From: Dysidea avara
Taxonomy: Eukaryota > Porifera > Demospongiae > Dictyoceratida > Dysideidae
Direction: 5' to 3'
Assembly (NCBI RefSeq): GCF_963678975.1
Contig: NC_089274.1
Coordinates: 4,080,001 to 4,144,000, forward strand
Length of the DNA stretch: 64,000 nucleotides
Both the position numbers and the translations under genes were made by a program. The notes beneath the pieces are model-generated. The model was not told the origin of the DNA, did not search any database, and saw only the letters and a program-made list of their open reading frames with translations. Shown in pieces: positions 1 to 23,165 of the stretch (positions are counted from its first letter, which is position 1; every line of letters starts with the position of its first letter).

Positions 1-61
1 AAAATTTTTGGGTCTTTCATGCATTTTTGATCTAACTGCAAATTTCGAGGGGGTTCATCCC

Positions 62-801
62 CAGGGGTGGATTTAGGAATTTACAGGGGGGGGGGGGGGG
101 GGGTGGTAGGTACTAATCTCTTATGTGAAAGAACCAGGGCAATCTGGGGGGCATCCCCTGGGAAATTTTTGAAAATAGATGCTAAAATGCTGCAATTTAG
201 TTTAGGTGTAGCTCTGCAGCATTTATTAATGAAAGGTTTGAGTAGGTTCAAACAACCAACATCCTCACACAATTGCACAACAACAAGTGCATATCAGAAT
301 AATAATGTAATTGAAACTGGAATTTGAATGATACGAGATTGAATCTGAGTGGCATGTGTATAATTAAGTATTGCCATATGTAATTGACTATACAAGTATA
401 GATGAATCAGTTATAAATGAAGGCCTTTTAAATAGATCAATTTTAGATGTAGACAGGTATGGATAAATTCCATTGCAGAGCCAACTATTGTGTAACCGCT
501 GAATGTTCTATTAGAGTAGTTAGGTGACTGCTCTATTAGAGTATCTCAATCTTGTGTGCCTCCAATGCTGATCCCAGTGATCCAGGCCCTTGTTAGATAA
601 CTTTTAGCACAAATCCAGTGATAATGCATTGAAAAGATGGTTATATGGTGAGTTTAATGAGTATTTTCACTATTAGTCATCTTTTTAACTATGCTATGAC
701 AAAGGTTCATTATAATCTTCAGCATTTTGATCAAGTAAAGTCTAAAGGTGAAGAGGGGAGGGGCTTCAGCCCCCATAGCCCTTCCCTGAGATCTGCCCCT
801 G
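62..801. repeat. possible hAT-like non-autonomous element
   Basis: The left edge reads CAGGGGTGGATTTAGG and the right edge, read on the minus strand, CAGGGGCAGATCTCAGG. These resemble the ends of the better-supported element at 13687-14140 (CAGGGGCGGATCCAGG). A poly-G run lies just inside the left end (about 87-103). No clean 8-bp target duplication is visible; only ATCCC is shared by the two flanks. The pairing of the two ends is therefore tentative, and they could belong to different insertions. No gene is seen in 1-1454. Confidence 0.3.
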
Positions 802-1454
802 ATCCCAGAGGGATTTTTCCTTTCTTTGTCCCATTTTCTGTTTCACATTATTCTGTTAGCTAATGTAGGTTAAATATTGTTTAAGTCTCTAGTCTCTGTT
901 TGTTAGGATAATCTGTAACACATGTTGTTCAGTGCTGGCCACTATAAAGATCTAATGATGCTACCAAGTACTAAGAATAATAGAAATGGGATCAAGTTAG
1001 AATTGTTGGTATACCACATATCACATGTTTCCTTTGGTGTACTGCAATTTATAATACTCCTCTTGAGTAGGAAAGTAAGATGATATCCAAGTTTTTTGCC
1101 ATAAGTCTTTCTTTGCCATGAACAAAGCATTAAAACGTTATGCTGTAATATTAACATATAATTATATGCTTTCTACTGTAACATTTATGCTTGCACTGCT
1201 ATGTTGGGTTTTTGCAGATCTGGTGGCAAATATGGCCCATGTTTGGTAAAGCACCTGCATCATGTTTACACCATTGTACTATTTTATTTGAGATATTCTT
1301 TATGTGTGTAGTGCTTTATTGGTGAACAAATTGCTGCTAAAGTAATCTTACAATGCATCTTGCATTTCCTCGTTCGTAGCTCAATGAAAATTTGGGCTAT
1401 AGTTTTTGGCATATGTGTCTTGCTAGATGTTTTACAGTGTGATTTCTGCTGTAG

Positions 1455-11651
<10,197 letters not shown>

Positions 11652-11884
11652 CTATCCATTTCAGACAAAAATAGAGAAAAAAAATTTTTTTTTTTAATTT
11701 AAATTTTATAGAATTGCTAGTGAATGTTGCATGCAGTGTTATGCATGGTGTTGGATTGAACTGTAATTCTCAGAAATTATGAATTACAATGACCACAAAA
11801 AATTCAAAGACCATTATGTATTCTCTATACAGTCACACATAAACATCCATCATAGCACATCTGCAAGAATCAACTCTTAAAGCT

Positions 11885-11989
11885 TCATGTATATAGGTGT
11901 GTAAGTAGTTATGATCCGATTGGGATAGCCAGGCTTGTTCACTTGTACACTATGATGACTGCCTCCTTTCCATGCATCAACAATGTTTC
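11885..11989 (-). pseudogene. relic of BCL2-like exon 2
   Basis: After an acceptor at 11990-11991 (TTTTAG), the minus strand reads ETLLMHGKEAVIIVYK and stops at 11939. It corresponds to EALLLYGKEAL of the intact gene (23592-23741). The C-terminal membrane anchor is lost. No exon 1 is present; the duplication boundary at about 12033 falls in the intron, so this exon was copied alone. Surrounding bases 11652-11884 hold no gene. Confidence 0.75.
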
Positions 11990-12700
11990 CTAAAATTAAA
12001 ATACATGTTATTTCTATTTCACAAATATGTCGTGTACACGCTGCACGTTTACAACTGGGGTTCCCTGCTCCATGACTTCCATTAGTTAACGAGGTAGTTA
12101 TTACCATGACAAGTAATACTGCAATCAATATTTGACCCCATCCCTGGCTCTGTGTAAAATATAAAAGTTTAGACATGTAGTAGTACAGCATAGCTTTGTT
12201 GGAGCTTAATTAATTAAACTAAGTAATGGGTTTCACTGTAATAAATTTTGAAAGTTCCTGCGTAAAAACTATAATGCATACACATCACAGCTAACATTAC
12301 AGTAACAATCTACTCAGTACTCACCAGTCATGCAGAAACAAGATCTTATCTTCCCATCCAGTAAAGGTTTCAGCCATTTTCTCTTCTGCTGCTCATTCCC
12401 ATAATGCCACAGTACTTTTCCATATTCCCCGTATCTATAGCAACCACAGCTCAACATCAGCCATACAACTAACATACTCCTTACCTGGAGCAGTGCAATT
12501 GACTTCAGGAGCTAATGGTGATCAACCCATTTCTTCTGCCATAAGGGCATATGTTAATTGAGATATTATAGCTACTCCAGGAGGTAAACACAAGTTCCAT
12601 AAATTGCTTTAGACCACTACTATTGGAGGAATCTTCCATTCTCCCAACTGCTTGGCCTGCTCTACATAAACCTGTCGTGATAATTAATACACACTAATAC

Positions 12701-12800
12701 CAAGAGTTCATAATATTATAGGGGGGAGAGTATCCTACTTTGGTATAGCGTGTACAAACACCAATCATGAAGTTATGGTGCAAGAGCATGAAGAATTTCA
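12701..12800 (+). repeat. solo end of the CAAGAGT element family
   Basis: Starts CAAGAGTTCATAATATTATA and continues GAGAGTATCCTACTTTGGTA, parallel to the left arm of the 324-bp foldback at 13207-13530. No matching right end is found, so it is a fragment or a decayed copy. It lies in an intron of the ACAD pseudogene. Confidence 0.55.
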
Positions 12801-13206
12801 GTAAAACACTGGTTTCTCTAGATATGACTTTAATACTTTGAGTGTTGATGATACCTACAATGGGTTACATATTGAAGCCACCCTACAACAATCTTTGTAG
12901 CTATAGGCTAAGCAAAAGCTTGACCAAATAACACATTAAAGGTGACTAAGGTATTGCATCATAACTTCTTGTACAGGCTAGCAGTCCCATAACTAGAGCC
13001 CTCTGGGAGAGCAGTACACAAGTGGAGTTATAACAGTGCTTCATAGTGTATCCATAACCAGTTCATTAGGGATAAAAATCTTATCAACAAACTTCATCAC
13101 TTTGTGATGGGTAGTGCCGGGACCAGTTCAAGAGAGATGAACTGGTAATGAATACATTGTGAAGTATGTATTCACAATGGACACATGGGTGTGTGATTAA
13201 TATTGT

Positions 13207-13530
13207 CAAGAATTCATAATATACAAAAGAGGAGAGTGTCCTACTTCAGTATAGCCTGTATAAACGGGTATCTCAAAGTAATACAGTAAAACTTTGATTA
13301 CTTTAGGATATCATGTCAACACATAAAGTGTTAAGGAGTGTTGACACTGTCATCAGTAGGCTGCTTATTGAAGTCATAACTACAACAGTCATTGAAACTT
13401 AATGCTGAGTACATGCCTGACCAACAAGCACATTGAAAGTGACTATAGGTATTGCATCATAACTTTGAGATTCGCGTTTGTACAGGCTATACTGCAGTAG
13501 GACACTCTCCTCTTTTTATATGAACTCTTG
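13207..13530. mobile_element. 324-bp foldback element of the CAAGAGT family with 7-bp duplication
   Basis: Ends CAAGAATTCATAATATA and, inverted, CAAGAGTTCATATAAAAAG. The arms pair for about 75 bp through GAGGAGAGTGTCCTACT and CAGTATAGCCTGTA. ATATTGT directly precedes (13200-13206) and directly follows (13531-13537) the element, a perfect 7-bp target duplication. No coding capacity. Confidence 0.8.
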
Positions 13531-13686
13531 ATATTGTGGATGGGCACTGTCAATTATTTCCATGTTTTTCAAAGGGCCACTTGTGTTTCTATGTGATTAC
13601 ATTTTACAAAACCAACTGTTCAGAGTCTGGAAGTATTTCAAAAGATTTCAGTAACTGCTCTAATGGAGCATACAGTGCATGAGCAA

Positions 13687-14140
13687 TGGCGGATCCAGGA
13701 TGGGCATTTGGGGCAAATGCCCCCCCACTGACCTTGTATAGAGGAGCCAGCCATATACTTTTAGAAAATACTAAGGCCAAGATCAACTTATGAAAATATG
13801 CGTATTTTACTACAAATTCACCTGAAATCAAAGCGAACCAAGGTCAAACTATCTGTAAATTAGTACCCAGCACCTTCATGTGTACTAAGCGCCTCTAAAA
13901 ATAATTATCGTGTCTCTGTTATTTAAGACATTCAAAGGCTTTTACACAGTTTTTAAGACTTCACAACCAACTGCAAAGGCCAAAATGACAAGAATCAACA
14001 GTGAAACACTACTAAGAGGTGATTATTTGCTGCTTCAAAATGCAACAACTAACATTACAAGAGAATATGGCTCTCCCCAACCACCTACCAACTTAGCCTG
14101 TTTGTGCCCCTCCCCTTGCCAGCTCCTGGATCCGCCCCTG
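13687..14140. mobile_element. hAT-like MITE, 8-bp target duplication
   Basis: The right end, inverted, reads CAGGGGCGGATCCAGGAGC and the left end TGGCGGATCCAGGATGGG. ATGAGCAA flanks both sides (13679-13686 and 14141-14148), the 8-bp duplication typical of hAT elements. Lies in a long intron of the ACAD pseudogene. Confidence 0.75.
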
Positions 14141-15399
14141 ATGAGCAAAGGTATAAGCTTGTAAAGGGTGAACAAATGACAGCTGAGTAACTACTGGTAC
14201 AGCAGCACGTACAAGGATGCAAACTGGCCAAAATCGATGTTGTTGACTTAGCTGTATTCTAGCCATTAAAAGGCCAGCAACATTCATCTCTAGCGGTCTT
14301 GTCTCTGTTGATTTTGGATGAAAACCTCCTGAGGAAAAGGGGTGGGGCTATGGCCTTCCACTGTTATTGAATAACACAATACTCTAGCAGTCAATTATTT
14401 TAATAGAACAGTCACTTTTACAAAAACTGTACATAATCTTGGCACTTCTAAAATATAACTTCCAGACTCCCATAAATGGTTTGTTGTAAACTTCAGCTCC
14501 ATTGTGTAACTTTATTAATTAACATAATTATTTCACTCAAAGCATACCACACACACCTGGTAAATGACAGCCCAGCTACAGCTAGTGGTTTCACCATACT
14601 CCAGACATGTTTGGCTGACTCTTCATTACTAGCATTACCCCACACACTCCTAGCATACACACCCTGAATAATTGATGCCAGTCGGTAGCAGGATAATGCC
14701 TGGAAGTAACTCAGACCAATTAGTGGGAGCTTCAAGTCTCGTTGGTGGGCATATGATTTAACAAGTGATGGTTCATCTGGCATTCCTGCCACTGGCTTAG
14801 CTGTGTGAACAATAAAATGTATGAAAGTACACGTGTACATAAACCCATTGATTTTATAGCTATGGTGATATATATCAAGTTGGCGCAGAAGAGATTTTTT
14901 AAAGTGCATTCCATGACCTCGTCAAAAAGACCACCTTATTATTGAGGTCATAACATTACTGCTAGTCCCAGAGGTGGTCCTATTAATGAGACTATCAACT
15001 AACATACACAGTTTTGTAGGATGGCTTTTTTGCTTTAGACCGTCACGAAGTTGCTCCATCTCAGGTATGGCACCAGCTCCCTTCACACAAGTAGTTACCA
15101 CTTCACCTGTAAGAGTACATGCGTTACAAATATTGCTAACTGTTATATTAGAGTATTTCATGTAAAATTGTTTGCCTACTTCAGCATGCCGAACATAGCA
15201 AAACATTCTGCATAACTTTTGTGTCTGCCCCCAGTCACGTAAGTATAACCAGGAGTTCATAAATGTCCACAAGACACTTACAAACTCCTGGTATGCACTA
15301 TACACCTTCATATAACACACTTGTACTAAATGACACTATCATATTTAATATCCTCATTACTTATCTCAGTGTTGGGGAAGTCATTCAAACCAAGCAATT

Positions 15400-17085
15400 G
15401 CAGTGGAATATAGTGAAGGTGTACCATTGTGACATTTGATCTGACAATGTCACATCAACACACTACCCTAACAGAAGAAAAGTTATAATTTCAATGCCTC
15501 TAGTGGCACTACATATAAACAGACACAGACCCATACCTCTACAGGACACTGATCAGTTAAAGATAAGTTGATAAGTTCTTTTCAGAGCATACTCCAGATT
15601 GGTGTCCCTATTATGTTGGCATCATCGCAGCATAAATAGGGGGCAGGTACAGGAAACCAACCCGGTGGAGAGCATAGATCATGCAATACTCACGGTCAAC
15701 CTGCCTCACGGTCAACCTGCAGGATCGCGTGAGATAAATGTCAAAACCGACACCCATCTGCAGAAATTACCTTGTGTGCTGTGTGTAAAGATCACCTGGA
15801 GGTTTCTTCCGTAGCATGCAGGTTTGGCCATTGTTTGATAACAACTGAATGTGTTGGGTTTGACTGACCATGCCTGCAAACAAGGTAAAAGGTCATTTAT
15901 ACTTGAAGAATTAGATCGAGATACCATGTGGGCCAGTGGCTGCATGCTGTCTTGAAAAAGCTTCTTAGATATACTCTTAAATATCTTTCCGATGAATCCT
16001 GAAGTTTACTGGGTACAGTGATGAGCCCTTCACTTCAGTGTTTATATTCTAGGGCTGTTGGGGGGAACTCTCCTCCCCCCCACTTACTCCTCCCCCTAAA
16101 ATTGTGACTGACTACTAGCTAAACTAAATGCCCCGCTCAGACAGAGGGTTTTATTTTCCCTGGGATAACTAGCAATCACAACCTTAAAATGCTCTCAGAA
16201 TCAGTATCAGATGATTTAATTTATCAAAAATTTCTTACATATATATTATAGTGATGCCACAGCCACTATCCAGCATCCAAGAATCTAATGTAGTATCTTT
16301 TGGTTTCAAAACAACACATCTATAACTCTCAAACCTGTCCTTATTAAATTTACAGAAATTGTAATTTTTTAACTTGAAGCTTCTAAGCCAATTTGCTTTG
16401 AAATCAGACATTTAGCTAACCACAGAAAGCCTGACATTAAAAAACAATGTATCCTTGTTTTGGGCCCTATATATATCTAGGAAAAATTCAATTTCAAATA
16501 GCTATATATCATCCATATATTTTAAGTAATCCACCCAGATCTTTAAGTTTGCTATATAGTGGCTTGTGGTAGCTATATATCATATCCTCTGCATGTCTCA
16601 CACAAATTGTTCATACAACCAGAAAGATTCAACATTACACAGTGCACTAGTGATTGTATACTTGAGGTGCACATGATTGTCCTTGATATCACATCTTTGT
16701 CATCATTCAAGCTTCACTGAGGATCTGATGTGACCCAATCATAAAATTTTAATAGGCTGTAGCGTAAAATTCAATATCAACACTCATGACACACAGTGTA
16801 GACTAGCTAGCAACTGTTTCAACTGTTGCAGTAGGTAGCTATCAGACTTTCACCTGGTTCCCCCCCCCCCCCCCCCAAATCTCCTTGATTCCCCCACCCC
16901 CAAAAGGAGAAAATCCTCGCTTCATTACAGCAAACCAATCTAAAGTAATCAACAGTAATGCCAAATATGCGAAATCTGCGGTTAGTCTAACAGAGCCTTC
17001 ATTTCCTTGCAGTTCCGTATACTATGATGGTTTGGCATAGGTGTGGTTTCTGTTGATTTGTCACGTAGCAAGTTACCTCAAAGAA
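15400..17085. other. intergenic, no gene recognised
   Basis: Between the ACAD pseudogene and the start of SOAT copy 2. It contains a direct repeat TCACGGTCAACCTGC near 15691-15720, a C-rich block near 16070 and a poly-C run at about 16861-16876. Earlier ACAD exons may lie here but I could not identify them. Promoter elements of SOAT copy 2 are expected just before 17086; no TATA box is obvious. Confidence 0.5.
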
Positions 17086-20000
17086 ATGTCTGACGTGCGT
17101 GAAGGCCAAGAGCTGAGGTCCAGGGAAGAGAAAAAGGTACACAAATGCAATAAGTTCTTGAGCTGCAAACTGTGCTCGCAACTTCTTTCGCTGAAAAATA
17201 ATCCTTATTGTTTGTATGTTGGTATAACCACTGACGTCGTAAAGTCACAACCTTTTCAAACAAATATTTGTTCTCAGGGGGTGAGTTACGCGCATTTGTT
17301 GTAGTGGTTGTGTTAGGTTGTCAGCACTCGCTTGTGGCCATGTTGAACAGTTGTAAACAACAGATGTGGTTTTATCCGGGACCGTTTCATCCCTACTAAA
17401 TCATCGATTGCTCAAATTCTTGTGGTATTTTGTAGTGGATTATAAGTAGCAAGTTTTTTTTTTTTTTTTAACAGGACGAACCTGATGAAGGTAAACCTGA
17501 TGAAGGTAAACCTGATGAAGGTAAACCTGGTGAAGGGGAGGATACTGGTAAATCCACAGCACCTCCCAAGTAAGTTGAGCTATTGGTGTGGAAGATTATA
17601 GTAGGCTAGTTAAGCTGTGTGTAGTTCATTAATGGAGGAAGGTTTAATACAGTGCTAGCATGCAATAAACATTTGTAACTTAGAGGCTTTGCACCAATAA
17701 CTGATGTACACAATGCTTGATGTGGTATGATGTGTGTCAGAATTTTTGAGTATTGGAATACCCTTGACAGGGTACACACATCCTTATCGATGTACTAAAC
17801 TAGCTAGTAGATGTCATGGTCATTTTTTCTTTCTAAGTTGTTAGACACATCTGAGCAGATCATAAAAAATTCATGGCATATGAAGAAATTTGTGGAGATT
17901 TGTTCACTATAAAACTAAATAGTTTCTATTGTATTGACACTTTATACTCACATTCAAAATACATATTACAGATTCGCAAGTGCCACGAGAAAGAGCAACT
18001 CTTGGCTAACGGGATGATACCAAACGATACCAAATGAAGCTTGGTACATGAATATTTCGCTTGTCATTTCACCAATACAAGAACACAATCATCTGCAATA
18101 CATTTCCTATGGAGCATTCTAATGATCAATCTCTTATGGGATGCATGACAAATTACAACACTGTAGGAGCCTTCCATTTTCAATTCATTTACTGCTCATT
18201 GACACTGAACCCTGCTACAAACTAACTGTGTGACACTGGGTAGTAACAAGTTGAGCAGTTAGCACTTTTTCTCAGCCTGACACTGCATGGCAGCAAACTG
18301 CTTCACCAGTTCACCAGCCAAGTTGCCATTTCTTTTGCATTTGTTCCTCTTGCTTGCTGTTCATCCATTTCTAACACAGTAACTAGCTATGATCTAGCTA
18401 TTTCTATGAAAGATCTAGCTATTTCTATGAAAGATCTAACTATTTCTACTGACAAAGAATCAATATCTATTGCACCCAGAATGAAAGATAGCTTTGAATA
18501 ACCATCAACTCAACTCGTGATGTTTATTTGAAAATTAACTTGCATGGAATTCTGCATGCTTCATGGTTCTGTGTTTTATATAGATATTCATGTTCATACA
18601 AAATTTGGAAAAGATGTGAAGTATGCATGTTAGCGACAAATAATATGGCTACTTAAAGTATGATGAAATAGATGCAGTTTTGCTACCAAATATTTTTATA
18701 GCCATGACCCATTGCCACCCCTATATTTCCTGAACCTACAAATGAAGGTCTACCATTATCTTACTTACTGAGCCTACCACACTTTGATCATTGATGATTG
18801 TGTTGTAACCACATTCACCAGTGCACATGAGCTATATATACCCAATCTGTGTTGAAAACACAATGTGGGTATATACAAATCAAATACAAATTTCATTGGC
18901 TATGTAGTATCAGTAGTACCTATGGTATATATAACATTGAGGGGAGCTCTTGTATTATTGACAGCACTACACTCAAACAATGCAGTTAGACACAACTGTA
19001 CTCTTAACAATTTTGAATGCTTGTGAACATTGATCTCTAGGGTGGAAAACAGCATCCAATGTAAGCAACAAAATCAAATGGAGTGTTGACATGTAATATT
19101 CTAATCAAGATCTTGGCATCCATGCAACATTGTTATTACTTACCAGACACTTTTACATAATACAACCTAATCAGTAAGGAGCTCCACACCATACACACAG
19201 TACTTGGAGCATCATTGGGGTTGATCACAGTGCTTGTATGTTCATATCCGGCATGTCAGAAAACTCTGCTGTATCAGCAATTATCAAGCACATGTAGTGC
19301 AATCAAGATGTTACACTCATGAATCACAATTAATTGTTGATTACCTCAAACATCAACTTCTATCTTTCATTTTGATAGTGAAAAAGTCAATCAGATTATA
19401 TGGGTGCATGAAGTTGTGCAACTTCATAATGAAACGCTGTTTCACATTACAAGCCTGTAAGGTCTTCACACCTTATACTGTAAAGTCCTACACCTACTCA
19501 ACCTTACTCAATATTCCTGTGCATTCAGTGATATAATTATAGCAAGAGTTGATAATATATATAAGGGAAAGAGTATCCAGCTGCCATACCCCTCTAGAAC
19601 ACACTGTGTTAAGTTATGATGCAATAGATCGTTAATAGGAAAGGTGATGGTTTACAGTGGTATGCTTACATTAATTATCAACTCTTGATCATAGTGAGTG
19701 GGATGAGTGTTTAGTTATGTAATTGTTGTCTGACCACATGGCCATCCTGTCGCCAGCACCATGCAGAGTTAACTAGATTGTACTGCATTTTATGACACTG
19801 TCCTATTCTTGTAATCTCAACATCACAGTACCAACTTCTTGACTTGTCTGACTTTGCAATGATGCTACTACCATTGTGCAACAGTCATGACTTTTTACTG
19901 ACAGTATAACAGCTTTCTTTTGCACCAGTATGAGAGAATTAAGTTTTGAATTGCACTTGTGTGTAACAACAATAACCATGGTGACAAATATTACACCATG

Positions 20001-23000
20001 CTACACCCCCACCAAACAAGTAGTGGGCTCTCAGTGTTACAAACTCAGCAAACTATTTGACATTCCTTGTATGTGTAGTGCTTTATTGGTGAACAATTAT
20101 TCTTACATTGCATCTTGCATTAATTTTGTAGTTCAAATTTTGGGCTAGTTTTTTAGGAATTTGTGCTGCTAGATGTTTTACAGTGTAATATTTTGCTGCA
20201 GGAAGAAATGGCGAAGACGTTACCGTATCTTCCAGGTGAAAGAATCCGTTATAACGTGAGTTAAACATTATCACTATACACAGCCGTAAGATGTATGTTA
20301 TATACCATTAATGATTTCATCACAGGGAGCTCTTGGAGACCAACCCCCACTTTCGATCATTGGCCAACATAGGAATAGTGATGACCTTGTTGCTTTGGTT
20401 GTTTGACATCATGAAGAACTCTGCTGTGGAAGGACGGTAGGTGATGACGACATGGTCATTCACTATATTGTGTGTTGAACTATAATAACATGACTAAACT
20501 GCCATGCAGATTAAACAATATACAAATGATAAGAGTTGGGTGAATTTTTGTACTCCACAAAATTCTGCCATATATTTCAGTATACATGCAGGTGTCACCA
20601 CTGTGTGTGGAAGCAATAGCTTTTGTTTACATCCAACTGTTTAAAACTTAATTCATCGCCCTGTCACTTTCTCCAAATGACATTGTGACATCCTCAAATG
20701 CTGACCTTTTAGCTTTGTGTATGATGTTTGTTTTTTTGTGTAATTTACACTTTCACTATTGCTGACCCTAGCCCAATCAGTAATAACATTGTGGTAAGCA
20801 ACAGCACCTCTTTATCCACAAGCTAGGTGTTAAACTGCAGAGTGCAGAGTTGTTTGTGCACCCCTGACCCTGTTGATAACTGTTGAAAGGATTAAAAGGC
20901 AGCCAGTTCAGGAGCCACATTATAATCACCTCACCTATTGACTTTGATGGCTTTAGTTGATATTATGCTGGAAGATGGACAACAGCTGACTGTAGCCTGA
21001 GATCTGTAGCCTGAGATCTGTTATTGTGGTCTACTTTATTACTTCAACTTCACCACATATCAGCTGTTGTGTATAGTGTATATGGCTTAAGCAACTGTGT
21101 AAAATCTTTGGTCATCAAAGTCATGCTTTAGAACCAAACCATTGGAGCACATGCAAATGTACAGTAGAATATAGACACAGTGATCTCACATATATGTATC
21201 TCTACAGATTGTACCTGGACATGACAACTTACCATGTGGTGTTTGGTCCATGGCAGAAACAGCTGGTTGCTTTTGGCATATGGCTTGTCCTTATTGGTAC
21301 CTATTTTATGATTCATCCTATTTTTAAGGTTGCTATTTTTGTTGAGGATTAACTCCCAAATGTTATTTGGTATAATTCCATCAGGTTTGGGTGTACCTAC
21401 ACAAGACCATAGGCAGACCAGCAGATGTTCTCTTTGTAATTCTCTACTGCCTCTACAACATTGTAGCACACACTTCAGTCGTCTTGCTGATAGTGTACTT
21501 GGACTTGGAAACTGGACCATCCCTCTTTCTGTCCATTGAGCAGGTACAGTGTCACCTCGGTATACTATATGTGTGAGACTTGCATGTTGATACAATGGTC
21601 TTTCCACAATCTAGAAGCTATGTTCCATGCATGGTGTTATAATTCATTGACACTCAGATATTTTACTTTGTCTATATATGTGCAAAGATATTTTTGGAGT
21701 TAGTGGGATTCTAACAAATGAGTTTTTTTTTTTTTGGTGTTGACTTTTCTAGGTAAGATTCACTCTTCAATGCCATTCATTTGTCAGGGAGAATGCCTAC
21801 AAAGTTTTGTGGCCATGGGATGAAGATGATGAAACAGGCAAGCATGTGAAAGCAGTGATATTAATTCAAAGTTGTTCTACAGGTCCCCCTGTGTGGTATG
21901 AGGGACAAATCTCTCCAAAGATTGGCTCGTTCTCTCAGTACTTGTACTACACATTTGCCCCAACTCTTGTGTATCGTGACCACTACCCAAGGTGTGACTA
22001 ACTCTGTGTGTGCATGTGTGTGAATATTCACGTCCATATACTTGTTGTAGGTTGAAGAAGATGCGCTTGGGCAGAGCCATTTGGTATTTATTACAGGTCA
22101 GTGTATACTTAACATGTGAGCTACCTACACTGATCATCCTTACTGCCTACATATAGACATTAGCTGTTTAAATCTTTTATTAATTACTTCAGTGCAGGGG
22201 TCCCTTCTATATATGTTGCTTACTGTAAAATACTTGTTGATAGTTTGGGGGCCTCATCTCCTGTATAATCATCATATTGAAGAATTTCATTCGACCTCAT
22301 CTTCAGCTGCTAGAGGAAAACCCTGCGATGTGAGTAATCCGTTGACTGTTTGGTTGTGTGAGGGAAATCATTGTCACAATGTTTTTATTTTTAGGCATGG
22401 CATGCTGGCTCTTACAAACTGTTCTTTAGTTGGTGTTTTCTTTATGCTGATGGCTGGCACCTGCTTTTTACACTGTTGGCAAAACTTTGCTGGAGAGATG
22501 ACTCTTTTTGGAGATCGTCAGACTTATGGGGTTGGTTCAGTAATCCTGTACTGCACATGTTGTATTATTGTCCAAAGGCATGGTGGAGGTGTTTGGATTA
22601 TCGTAGCTTTTACCGTGAATGGAACTTGCTCGTTCATGACTGGATCTATTGCTACATCTACCAAGACTTGAGATCTGTAAGTTTCATATCCTTCTGTTGA
22701 TCTGCATGCATGTTCCATGTTGCAGTTCTTAGGTCCAAGATACGTAACCATTTCTGTATTTGCTACCACCTTTATGTCATCACTGTTCCACGAGTACGTA
22801 CTAGCTACAGGAATGAAGTTCTTCTTACCACTATTAACTGTTGAGTTCAGTGGGTTTGGAGGTACAGTACTATACTTGTAATACGTACAACTTCATGTGC
22901 TTGTTTTTATTTACAGTACTCTTCTATTATGTCAAGCCTGTAAAGTTTCTTCCGAAAGAAGTACTAAATATGCTTTTTCTCCTTGGACTTTCCATAGGAT

Positions 23001-23165
23001 TTGGGATGATGGTATGGGGATATGGGTTTGAGATGTATAGTCGTGACATATGCCCCAAAGAGGTTAGCAACTATTGACTGATGTTGATTTCACTATTGGT
23101 CTCTTTAGACGTCATTTGTTAACGTAATGTGGCCAAGATTTTTGGAGTGCTGGGACATATATTAA
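17086..23165 (+). CDS. SOAT: sterol O-acyltransferase, copy 2 (complete)
   Basis: Fourteen exons: 17086-17136, 17475-17569, 20202-20255, 20326-20436, 21208-21328, 21385-21543, 21753-21991, 22051-22096, 22198-22340, 22395-22530, 22578-22676, 22726-22861, 22917-23062, 23109-23165. Together they give 530 residues, close to the usual 550. The start MSDVREGQELRSREEKK leads into a charged N-terminus with three PDEGK-type repeats (residues about 18-40), then RYRIFQVKESVITELL and a polytopic membrane region. Landmarks are CHSFVREN (204-211), FAPTLVYRDHYPR, CFLHCW, LFGDR and the probable catalytic His440 in SLFHEY. It makes sterol esters in the endoplasmic reticulum. The motif FYxDWWN reads TYGAWWR here. 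The donor after 22340 is weak; the better donor at 22330 breaks the frame. The following 54-nt intron is itself open, so it may be partly retained. The alternative acyltransferase, DGAT1, fits less well. Confidence 0.9.
17570..20201. other. long intron 2 of SOAT copy 2
   Basis: About 2.6 kb without a recognised gene. It contains a near-tandem triplet of GATCTAGCTATTTCTATGAA at about 18392-18450, an imperfect hairpin with arms TATATACCCA / TGGGTATATA near 18834-18876, and the 146-bp CAAGAGT-family element at 19543-19688. The SOAT/BCL2 duplication begins near its 3' end (about 20055). Confidence 0.6.
19543..19688. mobile_element. 146-bp element of the CAAGAGT family
   Basis: Ends CAAGAGTTGATAAT and ATTATCAACTCTTG are perfect inverted repeats of 14 bp. 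The flanks ATTATAG (left) and ATCATAG (right) form a 7-bp target duplication with one change. Internal bases AAGTTATGATGCAATA also occur in the 13207-13530 element, which ties the copies into one family. Confidence 0.7.

Larger units (their letters stand above)
12045..15320 (-). pseudogene. ACAD11: ACAD10/11-like acyl-CoA dehydrogenase pseudogene, 3' truncated
   Basis: Pieces in order along the minus strand match a kinase/phosphotransferase domain fused to an acyl-CoA dehydrogenase. At about 15110-14970: GAIPEMEQLRDGLKQ. At 14800-14557: GLSYFQALSCYRLASIIQGV then YARSVWGNASNEESAK. At 12671-12485: LWNLCLPPGVAIISQLTYAL then MAEEMG, a stop, and [12 protein letters not shown]. At 12434-12325: TGNME, a frameshift, then [19 protein letters not shown] and SCFCMT. 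At 12149-12045: EPGMGSNIDCSI, a stop, and a frame change into a GAGNPSCK-like segment. In-frame stops and frameshifts show it is dead. The C-terminal half, with the catalytic region, is missing because the sequence switches to the duplicated SOAT/BCL2 block at about 12033. Two mobile elements lie inside it. Confidence 0.85.

Noticed and set aside
21985..22030. TGTGTGTGCATGTGTGTG trace as a functional element
   Set aside because: Only the short ancestral form of the intron microsatellite expanded in copy 1.
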